Counted from the stretch's first letter, positions 1 through 10,413 are shown. The stretch is 64,000 nucleotides of DNA from Bacteroidales bacterium (GCA_023138875.1 JAGLOO010000011.1:105396-169395), one strand, 5' to 3'. The notes: generated from the letters alone by a model not told the origin. Numbers and translations: made by a program.

Positions 1-1
1 C

Positions 2-727
2 GGTTCCTTCTTTGGATTCAGATACAAAGGTGCGTATCCTGCCGATGCCGATGCAGTGGCCAGGGATGCCCGCGGGAATGTGATCAGCGATGAAGCCGGA
101 GTTCCTCTGCCCATGACCTACCTGGGAACCTATATTTTTCGTGGAGGAGATGCCATTTATGAAGACATCAACCACGATGGCAAGATCGACCTGAATGACG
201 TAGTATACATCGGCGATTCGAATCCGGATTTTGTAGGTGGTTTCGGGACTTCTGTCAACTATAAGAATATCGACCTTGCCTGCAGTTTCCACTACCGGCT
301 GGGATTCGATATTGTGAACCAGGTGGCCATGAATACGGAAGGAATGAACGACAGGAACAACCAGAGCAAAGCGGTATTGAGCAGGTGGCGGGTTCAGGGA
401 CAGGATGAGGAAGGTATGCTGCCCAGGGCCTATATGGGTCATCCGGCTAACAACCTGGGTTCTGACCGGTATGTTGAACCTGGTGATTACCTGCGCCTGA
501 TCAGTCTGAAACTCGGCTACAAGCTACGAAAAGACCTCTGCGACAGGTTAAATGTAAGGAGCCTGAGCCTGGCATTCAGTGCCCGAAAGATTATGACACT
601 TACCAGGTATTCCGGCCAGGATCCTGAGGTGGGACAGGATGCCAGCGATCCTTTCTGGATCGGTGTTGACGAGGCGAATACACCACCGCCAAAGATATTT
701 ACAATGAGTATTGCAGTTGGATTCTAG
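2..727 (+). CDS. SusC-family TonB-dependent outer-membrane receptor, C-terminal part (cut by window edge)
   Basis: This is the last ~241 residues of a SusC/RagA-type receptor. The frame is open from base 2, so the GTG at 56 given in the ORF track is not the real start; the gene begins upstream of the window. The visible part is the end of the 22-strand barrel: a SusC-typical loop (FRGGDAIYEDINHDGKIDLND), then the 'IGDSNPDFVGGFGTSVNYKN' segment and a final strand ending in an aromatic residue (SIAVGF). SusC proteins import oligosaccharides across the outer membrane with a SusD lid. The next gene, 12 bases on, is a SusD homologue, so the two form a normal pair. Family assignment is secure; the substrate cannot be read from this piece. 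Confidence 0.93.
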   Translation, partial: GSFFGFRYKGAYPADADAVARDARGNVISDEAGVPLPMTYLGTYIFRGGDAIYEDINHDGKIDLNDVVYIGDSNPDFVGGFGTSVNYKNIDLACSFHYRLGFDIVNQVAMNTEGMNDRNNQSKAVLSRWRVQGQDEEGMLPRAYMGHPANNLGSDRYVEPGDYLRLISLKLGYKLRKDLCDRLNVRSLSLAFSARKIMTLTRYSGQDPEVGQDASDPFWIGVDEANTPPPKIFTMSIAVGF

Positions 728-739
728 CATCAATCTTAA

Positions 740-2224
740 ATGAACGGAAAAATGACACATAAGGCAAAACTTCTCACATTGATCGTTGTACTTTCGGTGA
801 CAACTGCCTGTGATGAATGGCTTGACCTCATCCCGCCGCAGGGATTGATCCGGGAGGAGTTCTGGCAGACAAAGGAGGATGCTCATGCTGTGGTGATGGG
901 TGCGTATGAAATCTTTACACAGATGGATGACAGGCTGTTTAAATATGGTGAACTCAGAGCCGATATGGTAGTGGGAGATATAAACCAGTCGCTGGACGAC
1001 CAGAAGGTTGCAGAAAGCAATATCTACCCCGATAACTGGCTCTGCAACTGGAGCCAGTTTTACGAGGTGATCAATTACTGCAATGAGGTTATTAAAAATG
1101 CGCCTCTGGTGCAGGACAGGGATGACACCTTTACTGATTATCTTCTTCAGAGTTATCTTTCAGAGGTCTGTTTTCTACGGTCCCTGGCTTATTTTTACCT
1201 GGTGAGGGTCTACAGGGATGTACCCTATGTCACTGAACCCACTGAAACGGACGATACGGATGTTTACCCGGCCAAAATGGATGGTGAAGAGTTGTTGCGG
1301 TTGCTGATCCCTGAACTGGAAGAGGCCCGGAAATACGCCACCACCGATGGTTACCAGACCCTGGATGAGATCAAGGGACGGGCCACCAAAGTTGCAATCG
1401 ATGCATTGATGGCGGACATCTCGCTCTGGCTTTTTGAATACGGGGATGTCATCACCTATGCGGAAAGAATAGAGTCTTCGGTTGAGTATTCTCTGATGCC
1501 TCCTGGCAGGTGGTTTGAGATCTTTTACCCGGGAAATTCGCTGGAGGGTATTTTCGAGTTCCAGTTCAATGACCAGTTCAACCAGTCAAATGGATTGTAT
1601 GGGCTCACAAGGCGCTATGGTTATAATTATGATCCCAGTCAGAAAGCCATTGAGATGTTCGGGCTCGAATTTGGGAACAATGAACAAAAACGGGGTGAAA
1701 AATCTTCCATAGCGAAATTCGGAGATGACGATTGGGGTATCTGGAAGTATGTGGGCAGGTCGGCTGATGGTGTCACAGAGCGGACAGGCACGGAACAGAA
1801 TAGCTGCAACTGGGTGGTTTACAGGCTGGCCGATGTGTTGCTGATGAAAGCCGAAGCCCTTTCCCAACTCTCCCGGTTCACTGAAGCACTGGAGATCATC
1901 AATGATATCCGGGATCGTGCCGGTTTATCCGATTTGAGCCTGCCCGATGCTCCGGTTGCTTATGAGGATGCCATCCTTCAGGAGCGCGCCCTTGAACTGG
2001 CTTTTGAAGGCAAGCGCTGGTATGATCTGGTGAGGATGGGCAGAAGGAACGATTACAGCCGGAAAAACAAACTTATTGAGATCATTGTTTCCAATGTTCC
2101 TTCTACCCAGAAAAGAATCCTGGCTACCAAACTGACAAACCCTCAGGGTTGGTACATGCCGATCGCGGAATCGGAAATTGAACGTAATCCCAACCTGATC
2201 CAGAATCCATACTACATTTTTTAA
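740..2224 (+). CDS. SusD/RagB-family nutrient-binding outer-membrane lipoprotein
   Basis: A 494-residue SusD homologue. It has a lipoprotein signal peptide with the lipidated cysteine at about residue 24 (SVTTAC) and the family's C-terminal hallmark 'LAFEGKRWYDLVRMGRR'. SusD proteins sit on the cell surface as a hinged lid on SusC and bind glycan. It follows the partial SusC gene directly and is followed after 3 bases by a FAS1 lipoprotein gene, which indicates one operon. An ATG four codons downstream of the chosen start (MTHKAK) is an equally possible start. Substrate specificity is inferred only from neighbouring cellulases and mannanases. Confidence 0.93.
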   Translation: MNGKMTHKAKLLTLIVVLSVTTACDEWLDLIPPQGLIREEFWQTKEDAHAVVMGAYEIFTQMDDRLFKYGELRADMVVGDINQSLDDQKVAESNIYPDNWLCNWSQFYEVINYCNEVIKNAPLVQDRDDTFTDYLLQSYLSEVCFLRSLAYFYLVRVYRDVPYVTEPTETDDTDVYPAKMDGEELLRLLIPELEEARKYATTDGYQTLDEIKGRATKVAIDALMADISLWLFEYGDVITYAERIESSVEYSLMPPGRWFEIFYPGNSLEGIFEFQFNDQFNQSNGLYGLTRRYGYNYDPSQKAIEMFGLEFGNNEQKRGEKSSIAKFGDDDWGIWKYVGRSADGVTERTGTEQNSCNWVVYRLADVLLMKAEALSQLSRFTEALEIINDIRDRAGLSDLSLPDAPVAYEDAILQERALELAFEGKRWYDLVRMGRRNDYSRKNKLIEIIVSNVPSTQKRILATKLTNPQGWYMPIAESEIERNPNLIQNPYYIF

Positions 2225-2227
2225 ACG

Positions 2228-3790
2228 ATGAAAAAATTAATGATTTTGCTGGGGTTGAGTGTGATCCTGATTGGAACCAGGTCCTGTGATCCCATCGTGG
2301 TGGAGGCCAATTTCGAAGATATGATCGATATGACCATTTATGATTATATCATTGATAATAAAGAAGAGTTCTCCAGCTTTCTGCGCATTCTTCAGGAAGG
2401 TGGTATTGACAGGACACTTGGTGCTTACAATCCCAAGGGCCTGGGATATACGCTCTTTCTGCCCACAAATGATGCAGTTGACCAGTTCATCGAAGAAAAT
2501 GACCAGTTTTCGTCGCTTAATGATCTTTTGTCGGACAAGGAGTATGTTTTTACTTTCAGTCGTTATCATGCGGTCAGCCAGGCCATAAACGCAGATGATT
2601 TTCCCTTTGGCGCCCTTCCGGAATATACCCTCTCAGGCGACATCCTTACGGTGAGTTTTATTGTGGAGCCGGATACTTCCTATTACAGTATCAACAACCA
2701 GGCCCCGGTTGCTGAGCCCAATATTGAGGTGTCCAACGGGTATGTGCATGTAATCAGCCAGGCATTGGAACCGGTCACCTTCACCACCTACGGATGGTTT
2801 GAGCAGAATGAGGGATACTCCATTTTCATGAGTGCAGTGGTGGCCACGGGATATTCGTCGGACTTCGATATCAACATCAAGGATGAAGAGGAAGAGGCGA
2901 GACCATTTACACTGCTCCTGGAGCATGATTCCGTTTTCAACAGACGGGGTATTTTCACTTTTGAGGAGCTGGTGGCTGACATCAGTCCCGATGACAACGA
3001 CTATACAAACGATTTGAACCCATTGAACAATTTTGTGGGGTATCATATGTTGAACGAGATCAGGTTCCTGGATGACTTTGAGGATGTAGCCACCAACTAC
3101 AGCACCTATTCTGACATTCCCCTCAATATTAATGGACTTGGTCTCGATATTATGATCAACAAAGAAAAGCAGGTCTTTGATACGATCATACATGGGTCAG
3201 ATACCACCATTGTAGATTACATCGGATTCAACTATGATGACAGCAATATCCTGACCCAGAGCGGAGCCATCCATTTCATCGGCCAGATATTGAGGCAGGT
3301 TCAGCCCTCAAGGGCTGTCCAGACCTTCGGATTTGGCGAAGAGCCGCTGTTTGATGAATTGAGGCAGGAGCCGGGGGAGTACCTGGTGGAGGATTCTTCC
3401 GCCCTGCTATACATTAAATGGTCTGGTTCTGACCTGTTTTTTGTGGAAGAGGCAGATGAGGATCATCCTGCCTGGAATGGCGACTATATTGTATTGGGAG
3501 GTGACTTTTCAGTTACCTACACGATCCCAAAAATTGTGCAGGGCACTTACCTGGTACTGTTTGGCGCCGAGGCCTTCAGTGATCTGAATGCACTGGTTGA
3601 GGTTTCTATTGATGGCAAGAAGCTTGGTGGCCTTATTGACCTTACTTCAGAGGGATCAGCCGATAATCCTTATGCTCAGATCGAACTTGGGAAGATCAAT
3701 TTTCTCAAGTATGAACATCATACGATTCAGGTAAGGTCCCTTATCCCGGGCACGTTCTTCTGGGATTATATAAGATTTGAACCCAATTAA
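2228..3790 (+). CDS. Surface lipoprotein with two fasciclin (FAS1) domains
   Basis: A 520-residue protein with a lipoprotein signal (lipid cysteine near residue 20, GTRSC). The first FAS1 domain spans roughly residues 30-180, with the H1-type motif 'YTLFLPTNDAVDQFI' and a following 'YHAV' segment. A second, more divergent FAS1 domain follows ('PFTLLLEHDSVF', then 'VGYHMLNEI') at about 195-355. The last ~160 residues are beta-rich and resemble a carbohydrate-binding sandwich ('VQGTYLVLFGAEAF', ending 'FFWDYIRFEPN'). It lies between a SusD and a second FAS1 protein, so it is probably an accessory glycan-binding protein of the SusCD complex. That role is inference; FAS1 domains are otherwise adhesion modules. 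Confidence 0.85.
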   Translation: MKKLMILLGLSVILIGTRSCDPIVVEANFEDMIDMTIYDYIIDNKEEFSSFLRILQEGGIDRTLGAYNPKGLGYTLFLPTNDAVDQFIEENDQFSSLNDLLSDKEYVFTFSRYHAVSQAINADDFPFGALPEYTLSGDILTVSFIVEPDTSYYSINNQAPVAEPNIEVSNGYVHVISQALEPVTFTTYGWFEQNEGYSIFMSAVVATGYSSDFDINIKDEEEEARPFTLLLEHDSVFNRRGIFTFEELVADISPDDNDYTNDLNPLNNFVGYHMLNEIRFLDDFEDVATNYSTYSDIPLNINGLGLDIMINKEKQVFDTIIHGSDTTIVDYIGFNYDDSNILTQSGAIHFIGQILRQVQPSRAVQTFGFGEEPLFDELRQEPGEYLVEDSSALLYIKWSGSDLFFVEEADEDHPAWNGDYIVLGGDFSVTYTIPKIVQGTYLVLFGAEAFSDLNALVEVSIDGKKLGGLIDLTSEGSADNPYAQIELGKINFLKYEHHTIQVRSLIPGTFFWDYIRFEPN

Positions 3791-3801
3791 ACAGCGCAGC
3801 G

Positions 3802-5340
3802 ATGAATCTTAAGATTAGCACCATAACACTTATCATACCCTTGTTCCTGCTCAGTTGCGAGAAGAAGGCATGGGATGAGCATTATAATGACCAACCAGTA
3901 ACTGTTGATCAGGATATTTGGGAAGTGATCCAGGCCATTGATGACCTTTCCCTGTTCACCGGTTTTATCAAGGAATTCGGATATGATACCCTGTTCAAAG
4001 GAGATGATCCATACACACTTTTCATCCCAACCAATGGTGCATTTAGCCAATTGCTCGATACCGGGATGGTTACACGTGCCATGCTTGACTACCATATCTC
4101 TCTCCATTTTATCCAGTCGATGAATGTTTCAGGAAAGCGCAAGATCCAGACCCTTGGAGAGAAATTTGCTCTTTTCGAAAAGTCAGGGAACGGCATATAT
4201 CTGGATGATATAGCCCTGGATTTTGAGAGTCCGCTCTATAGGAATGGTAAATATTTCACCATGAACAAGGTGGCGCTTCCCAGGCCCAATCTGTATGAAT
4301 TCTTTGCTGTAAACAATCCCGTTCTGCGCAATTATATCGATGACCAGGATTCCATCATTCTTGACAGGGCGTTGAGCCGGCCTTTGGGTTTTGATGAGTT
4401 TGGCAATACAGTCTACGACAGCGTTTTGATTAAATTTAACCTGTTTGAGGAGGAGTTCTTTCCCGTTAGTGAAGAGTTCAGGAACAAGACGGCCACCATC
4501 GTATTTCCGCTCGCGGATGACTACAACGCTGCATTGGATGAGATGGCTCAGATGCTGGGCAATATATACCAGGATCATACCGATATTCCACTCGAATGGC
4601 AAAATGATATCCTCATTCCTTACCTGCTGGAACATGGTGTCTTTGAAAACATGTTGGAGGAATATGAATTTATTCCTCATCCAAGCCTGGATACCCTTAA
4701 AATGAAGAATATCCGGGGAGACAGTGTGGTGATCGAATATGAACCGGCTGATAAAGAGCTTTGCAGCAATGGTTATGCCTATAACTATACCAGTTTCGGC
4801 ATACCCGACACCCTGTTTACCGGGTCATACAGGCATGAAGGTGAATGGTTGTTGCAGGAGAGGGGCTTTAATACTTATGCCTGGAAGGATGAGGTTACGG
4901 TCATCAGTGATGTTACCTTCCCCACCATCAGGGAGCTGGTGCCCTCTGCTTCCAATGATTCTATCCTGAAGGTGAACTTTAATCTTGGATATACCGGTGA
5001 TTACAGTGTGGAATTCAATTTGGAAACGCTTTTTCCCAGGAAATACCTGATGGTGGTCAGAACCCATATGTACGTGGGTGGCATTTATGACATATACGTA
5101 AATGACGAACTGGTCATGACTATGGATTACTATGATTACGTGAGGAACAGGGAGATCTGGTGGAGTGTTCATGAGGGCAGGTATCTGCCCGAACACGGAT
5201 TCAACAGGTTTGATTGCTGGATCGAAAACAGACTGGATTACGGGGAGACCCGGATCAAATTCGTATACAGGGAACCCGGATTGGTGTCCAACAACGGATT
5301 GGTGATAGACTATATTGAGTTCTTTCCCTTTGATGAATAA
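3802..5340 (+). CDS. Second FAS1-domain surface lipoprotein
   Basis: A 512-residue paralogue-like partner of the preceding gene, 11 bases downstream. The lipid cysteine is near residue 19 (FLLSC). One clear FAS1 domain carries 'YTLFIPTNGAFSQLL' and 'YHISLHFIQ' at about residues 40-170; a second, weaker domain probably follows to about residue 300. The C-terminal 180 residues are beta-rich and end in 'VIDYIEFFPFDE', close in style to the 'WDYIRFEPN' ending of the neighbour, suggesting the same terminal domain. It is followed 17 bases later by a SusC. It is likely part of a surface complex with the flanking SusCD proteins, but no enzymatic residues are recognisable. Confidence 0.82.
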   Translation: MNLKISTITLIIPLFLLSCEKKAWDEHYNDQPVTVDQDIWEVIQAIDDLSLFTGFIKEFGYDTLFKGDDPYTLFIPTNGAFSQLLDTGMVTRAMLDYHISLHFIQSMNVSGKRKIQTLGEKFALFEKSGNGIYLDDIALDFESPLYRNGKYFTMNKVALPRPNLYEFFAVNNPVLRNYIDDQDSIILDRALSRPLGFDEFGNTVYDSVLIKFNLFEEEFFPVSEEFRNKTATIVFPLADDYNAALDEMAQMLGNIYQDHTDIPLEWQNDILIPYLLEHGVFENMLEEYEFIPHPSLDTLKMKNIRGDSVVIEYEPADKELCSNGYAYNYTSFGIPDTLFTGSYRHEGEWLLQERGFNTYAWKDEVTVISDVTFPTIRELVPSASNDSILKVNFNLGYTGDYSVEFNLETLFPRKYLMVVRTHMYVGGIYDIYVNDELVMTMDYYDYVRNREIWWSVHEGRYLPEHGFNRFDCWIENRLDYGETRIKFVYREPGLVSNNGLVIDYIEFFPFDE

Positions 5341-5357
5341 GCTTAAAACAGGATTAC

Positions 5358-8300
5358 ATGAAACGAACATCGAAGATACCGACCTTTATGAGATTTAAGG
5401 CTTTATTCATATTGACGCTGGTGATGGCATCCGGAATTTCCCTGATGTCGCAGGATACCACTGTGGTCAGGGGGGTGATCAGATCCGGCTCGGGCCAACC
5501 CATTCCAAATGTATCGGTGGGCATTGAAGGATCCAGCCTGCTTCCGGTGGTGACCGATGACTCGGGAGCATTTGAGATCCCATCCGTTACCGGTGATGAG
5601 TGGTTGATTGTCAGTCCCGCATTCGATTATAAAATGAGAAGGGTTTATTTGAATGACCGGGAGGATCTCGTGCTTATTCTGACATCAGATGACCTGGAAT
5701 CCGGCGATGACCTGGTGGCATTGCTTTCCGGACAGGTTCCCAGGAGGGATGTCGTACCTTCCTATTCAGAATTGAATACCTCGGATCTGCACCACATCGG
5801 CGCACTATCCATTGATCAGCACATGCAGGGCCAGACACCGGGCATGTATGTGGTCAACAGGTCAGGGATGCCGGGAACCGGTGCGGTTACATCCATCCGG
5901 GGTGTGAGTTCCATTTATGCCAATAACCAGCCCGTATATATCGTTGATGGCTTCCCGCAGATCTCTCATGGCCTGTTTGGTACCAATATTTCCGGACATG
6001 CCTATAACGGCCTGATGGGGGTGAATCCCTTTGATGTGTCAAAGGCCACCATTATGAAAGATCCTTCAGTGGGGTCTGTTTTCGGATCCAAGGGGTCAAA
6101 CGGGATCATCCTCGTGGAAACCCTTGATCCAAGTGCAACCCAGACTTCCATTGAGCTGAACATGAGAACCGGGTATTCGCTGGCTCCTCCAAACCAGATT
6201 CCACAGATGGACGGGGGGCAACATAAAACCCTGATGAATGAAGTGTTGTTCTCATCCGGAATGCATGAGGAGGATATCAGGGAGTTTTATCCAAATCTGT
6301 TCCTCGCAGAAGAGGATGCACGCTATATCGATTACCGGCATAATACGAACTGGCAGGATTATGTGTTTAACAATGCCCTGTTTTACAACCTGAATGTGAA
6401 GGTAAAGGGGGGAGATGAAATTGCCCGTTACGGGCTTTCTTTTGGTTACCTGGACAGTGACGGGATCATCGAAAATACCGGGTACAGTGGTTACAACCTG
6501 CGGTTTGTGAGCCGGCTTAATATTTTTACCTGGCTGAAAATGGATGCAGGTGTCTCCCTGAATTATAACAATTCTGCATTGAAGGATGCGGCCGTTACCA
6601 AAGAGACAAGCCCGATCCGGACCAGCCTTGCGAAATCTCCGCTCCTGAATCCTTACCAGTATGATATTGAGGGTAGAGAGCTGACAACCCTGGCAGAGGT
6701 AGATGAGATTGAGGTGAGTAATCCCCTGGCCACCATAGAGAACTATGAGGCCTTCAACAACAATTACAGTTTTACCTCATTCCTGGGAATGGAAGGGACC
6801 ATCAGCAAGGAGTTATCTGTGGTCAGCAAGTTCAGTTATACTTATGATGTACTCAAGGAACAGATTTTTCAACCCAACCGGGGTATGGAACTCTATTACA
6901 ACAAGGAGGCTTTCAACGTGTCGAAGGCGATGAACAATGACCTGACTTCGCTCTACAACAATACATATTTAAAGTATGAGAAAAAGATAGGAAATAACCA
7001 CCACATCACTTCCAATACCGGACTGTATATGCTGAACAATAAGTTCCAGATGGACTGGGGCCTTACTAAAAATGCCCATGAAAATGATGAATATCGAATG
7101 CTGCAGGACGGACAGAATAACCTGAGGGAGATCGGGGGTAATAACAGGACCTGGAACTGGCTATCTCTTTATGAGTACCTGACATACAGTTACAGGGACA
7201 AGTACCTGGTGACGGCCAGTATTACCCTGGATGGATCTTCGCGCATAGGTGAAAATGCCATCAATACAGTGAACCTGGGTGGATTACCCTTTGGCCTTTT
7301 TTATTCAGGTGGATTGGCCTGGCGCATCTCCAGCGAATCATTCCTGAAGAACCAGGCCTGGCTGGATGACCTGAAGCTCAGGTTTACCGCTGGAAAATGT
7401 GGTAATGATGATATTGGGGAGTCAACTGCAACAAATTACTACCAGGCGGTGAAATTCAGGGAAACGGTTGGACTCTACCCGGCTATCCTTACCAATGACG
7501 AGCTGAGTTATGAAACAGTTACCATGTTAAGTGGTGGGATAAACCTGGCCATACTTGGAAACCGGTTCACAGCCAACATTGAGTATTTTGCCTCTACCAC
7601 CAATGATATGATCATCAACACACCTGTGGAGGCATACCTGGGTTATGACTACCTCATTGAGAACGGAGGCAGCATAGAGAACAAAGGATGGGAACTGGGT
7701 ACATTTATGAGGCTGGTCAACGCCGAATCCTTTAAATGGGATTTGAATGCGTATTTCTCTACGGTCAGGAATCAGGTTACTGCCATTAAGGGCAACAAGC
7801 TGGTCTACTCCGTACCTGGTGCTGAAAGAGTGAATCAGGTCGGTTCCCCGGCAAACAGCTTCTATGGATATATCTACAACGGGGTCTTTGCCACCCAGGC
7901 AGCAGCTGATGCTGCCAACCTTTATAATGACCGTGGTATCCCCTATAATGCCGGGGATGCCTTCTTCTCAGACCTGTCTGGTCCTGAGGGTACACCAGAC
8001 GGGATTATCAATGGCTTTGATAAAACGGAGATTGGCAATCCCCTGCCGGACTATTATGGCGGATTAATCAATTCTTTCTCATATAAAGGATGGACCCTGA
8101 GTGCTTCACTGCAATTTGTATTCGGACATGAGGTCTTTAATTATGTGCGTTATCAGAATGAGAGGATGACGGGTCTTGATAACCAGAGCAGCTACGTGCT
8201 GAACAGGTGGCAGTATGAAGGACAGGAAACGAATGTCCCCAGGGCCTTATGGGAAGATCCTGTCGGCAATTCGGACTTTTCCACCCGCTGGATCGAAGAC

Positions 8301-8534
8301 GGTTCTTATATGCGGGTGAAGTATGTGAAGCTGAGTTATACTACCCCCTCCCAGTTCCTGATGTTTAAGAATGCGGAATTCTATGTTTCAGCCAATAATA
8401 TTTTTACGGTGACCGATTACCTTGGGTATGATCCTGAGTTTGCCTATTCTTATTCACAGCTGTATTCGGGGATTGACTATGGCATGATGCCGCTTCCAAG
8501 GCAATTCATTGTCGGGATCAATATAGGATTGTAA
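5358..8534 (+). CDS. SusC-family TonB-dependent outer-membrane transporter
   Basis: A complete 1058-residue SusC homologue. After a signal peptide (to about residue 31) comes a carboxypeptidase-regulatory-like domain ('VVRGVIRSGSGQPIPNVSV', about residues 37-110). The plug domain follows, with 'IDQHMQGQTPGMYVVNRSG' and 'AVTSIRGVSSIYANNQPV', and then a long TonB barrel. The barrel contains the SusC-typical 'LPDYYGGLINSFSYKGWTL' and a terminal strand 'FIVGINIGL'. It imports glycan fragments with the SusD encoded 10 bases downstream. It is a second SusC in the same transcription unit and is separated from the first pair by the two FAS1 genes. The likely N-terminus is the listed ATG; an internal ATG (MRFKAL) is also possible. 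Confidence 0.95.
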   Translation: MKRTSKIPTFMRFKALFILTLVMASGISLMSQDTTVVRGVIRSGSGQPIPNVSVGIEGSSLLPVVTDDSGAFEIPSVTGDEWLIVSPAFDYKMRRVYLNDREDLVLILTSDDLESGDDLVALLSGQVPRRDVVPSYSELNTSDLHHIGALSIDQHMQGQTPGMYVVNRSGMPGTGAVTSIRGVSSIYANNQPVYIVDGFPQISHGLFGTNISGHAYNGLMGVNPFDVSKATIMKDPSVGSVFGSKGSNGIILVETLDPSATQTSIELNMRTGYSLAPPNQIPQMDGGQHKTLMNEVLFSSGMHEEDIREFYPNLFLAEEDARYIDYRHNTNWQDYVFNNALFYNLNVKVKGGDEIARYGLSFGYLDSDGIIENTGYSGYNLRFVSRLNIFTWLKMDAGVSLNYNNSALKDAAVTKETSPIRTSLAKSPLLNPYQYDIEGRELTTLAEVDEIEVSNPLATIENYEAFNNNYSFTSFLGMEGTISKELSVVSKFSYTYDVLKEQIFQPNRGMELYYNKEAFNVSKAMNNDLTSLYNNTYLKYEKKIGNNHHITSNTGLYMLNNKFQMDWGLTKNAHENDEYRMLQDGQNNLREIGGNNRTWNWLSLYEYLTYSYRDKYLVTASITLDGSSRIGENAINTVNLGGLPFGLFYSGGLAWRISSESFLKNQAWLDDLKLRFTAGKCGNDDIGESTATNYYQAVKFRETVGLYPAILTNDELSYETVTMLSGGINLAILGNRFTANIEYFASTTNDMIINTPVEAYLGYDYLIENGGSIENKGWELGTFMRLVNAESFKWDLNAYFSTVRNQVTAIKGNKLVYSVPGAERVNQVGSPANSFYGYIYNGVFATQAAADAANLYNDRGIPYNAGDAFFSDLSGPEGTPDGIINGFDKTEIGNPLPDYYGGLINSFSYKGWTLSASLQFVFGHEVFNYVRYQNERMTGLDNQSSYVLNRWQYEGQETNVPRALWEDPVGNSDFSTRWIEDGSYMRVKYVKLSYTTPSQFLMFKNAEFYVSANNIFTVTDYLGYDPEFAYSYSQLYSGIDYGMMPLPRQFIVGINIGL

Positions 8535-8544
8535 TGAACATTTA

Positions 8545-10413
8545 ATGAATAAATTGATGAAGAGGATTACTAAATATTCATTCTGGTGGATTACCCTGGG
8601 TCTGTCCATCCTTTTTATGACGTCGTGCGAGAAATTCCTGAATCCGGAACAGGAACTCAGGATTGTTGAGGACAATCTTTACAAGGACTGGTATGAATAC
8701 CGGTCCGTTGAGATGGGGATGTATGCGTTACAGCAGAAGCTGGTGGAACAGCTGTTGGTCCTTGGCGAATTGCGTGGAGATCTCCTGGAAATAACACCCA
8801 ATGCTTCGGCTGATATGGTGGAGGTCTATAATTTCAATATTTCAAAAGCCAACGCATTTGCTTCCCCAACCGGATTCTTTAAGTTAATCGCAGCATGTAA
8901 CAATTTCATACGTATCCTGGAGACAGAGAAACCCTATGTGCTGGATCCTGACAGCCCGGTCAACAATTATGACAAGTTATACGGAGAAGTGCTCTGTATG
9001 CGGGCCTGGGCCTATTTTAATGCGGTCAGGATTTATGGTAAGGTCCCCTATATTCATGAATCACTTACGACCATCGGGGAGATTGAGGCCTATCTTGAAT
9101 CGCCCGGGACCTATATTGACAGTGTTCATGTCAACTTCGCCCGGGATGGGTATTATAACGATACGGTTTTCAATGAGCCCATTGAGCTGGAGAAGCAGTA
9201 TTATGATACGGACCTGGTCGTCGACACGTACACCAACCAGCTCAAAAATAGGGTAAAGGCTGTGGGAGTGAATCACTTTATTGAGAACAATGATGACACC
9301 TGGGAGGTGACCATCTGGAATGATTATGCCATGGATGCTCTGATGGGACAGATGTACCTGACACAGGGTGATCTGGTTCAGGCCTCCACACATTTCCTCA
9401 GGATCATGAATAATCCTTCTGACACCTACAGATACCATATCGATAACAGTTTTAGTTATAGTGCTTGGAGGCGTATATTTGCCCTTATCGACAACAGGGA
9501 ACACATCTACACCATTTGGTTTAACAAATCCAATTTTCAGCAGAATGCCTTCCAGAGCTATTTTGAGGATTGGGGTCCCCATCAGTTCAAGCTGAGACCC
9601 ACTTACCAGGCTGTCCTGAAATGGGAATCTGTATTTAGAAACGCAGTAATCAATGAAGATCAGAATAATCCGGACAAATCGGAGGTCATATTTCCCGGGA
9701 TTCCCTCCGATTTTTACCGTGGGTTCGGGTCCTCCTATCTTTACGTAAGAAATAGCGTGAGCATTTCAGGAAATGAGTACATGGATATGCTCATGCTGCG
9801 GAGGGATGGTGATGACCGGAGCTCAAGGGCCATCATGGAAAACATGGATACGGTCGTGATAAAATACTCCGTCGGCAGGAATTCCTTCGGCCAGGATGCT
9901 AACTACACGATCTACAGGGCTGCTGGCATTCATCTTTATATGGCCGAGATCTATACCTACTGGGTCTATATACAGAATGACCTTCCTATCACCAATACCA
10001 ACGCAGCCCTGGGTATTCTGAACGACGGCAGCAATTATACCCTGGATGCCGGAAGACCAGAAATGGGTATACGCGGGCGGGTCGGATTGGGAGGTGGTAA
10101 TGACGTGGTTTCCGTCAGGAACATCAACTACACCCATGATCCGTTTACCAATGAGATCACCGGTTATATCGATCTGACAGGAAATTTCCTGGGCAAACAA
10201 GAGTACCTGGAGGAACTGGTTATGGAGGAAAAGGCAAGGGAACTGGCCTTTGAAGGAGAGCGGTTCTATGACCTGATGCGGGTGGCCAAACGCAGGAATG
10301 ATCCTTCGTACCTTGCAGAAAAGGTAGCCTCAAAATTCCCGGCAGATAAGCGGGACCAGATCTATAACCACCTTCTGGACGAGAACAACTGGTATATTAA
10401 TTATTTTGAATAG
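8545..10413 (+). CDS. SusD/RagB-family outer-membrane lipoprotein (long variant)
   Basis: A 622-residue SusD homologue with a lipoprotein signal (lipid cysteine near residue 28, LFMTSC). The family hallmark is near the end: 'LAFEGERFYDLMRVAKRRND'. It is about 100 residues longer than the first SusD of the locus, with the extra length in the middle (around 'YYNDTVFNEPIELEKQYYD'). It is the last gene of the plus-strand SusC-SusD-FAS1-FAS1-SusC-SusD run; the 81 bases after it contain no clear terminator. It should form the lid of the SusC just upstream. Confidence 0.93.
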   Translation: MNKLMKRITKYSFWWITLGLSILFMTSCEKFLNPEQELRIVEDNLYKDWYEYRSVEMGMYALQQKLVEQLLVLGELRGDLLEITPNASADMVEVYNFNISKANAFASPTGFFKLIAACNNFIRILETEKPYVLDPDSPVNNYDKLYGEVLCMRAWAYFNAVRIYGKVPYIHESLTTIGEIEAYLESPGTYIDSVHVNFARDGYYNDTVFNEPIELEKQYYDTDLVVDTYTNQLKNRVKAVGVNHFIENNDDTWEVTIWNDYAMDALMGQMYLTQGDLVQASTHFLRIMNNPSDTYRYHIDNSFSYSAWRRIFALIDNREHIYTIWFNKSNFQQNAFQSYFEDWGPHQFKLRPTYQAVLKWESVFRNAVINEDQNNPDKSEVIFPGIPSDFYRGFGSSYLYVRNSVSISGNEYMDMLMLRRDGDDRSSRAIMENMDTVVIKYSVGRNSFGQDANYTIYRAAGIHLYMAEIYTYWVYIQNDLPITNTNAALGILNDGSNYTLDAGRPEMGIRGRVGLGGGNDVVSVRNINYTHDPFTNEITGYIDLTGNFLGKQEYLEELVMEEKARELAFEGERFYDLMRVAKRRNDPSYLAEKVASKFPADKRDQIYNHLLDENNWYINYFE

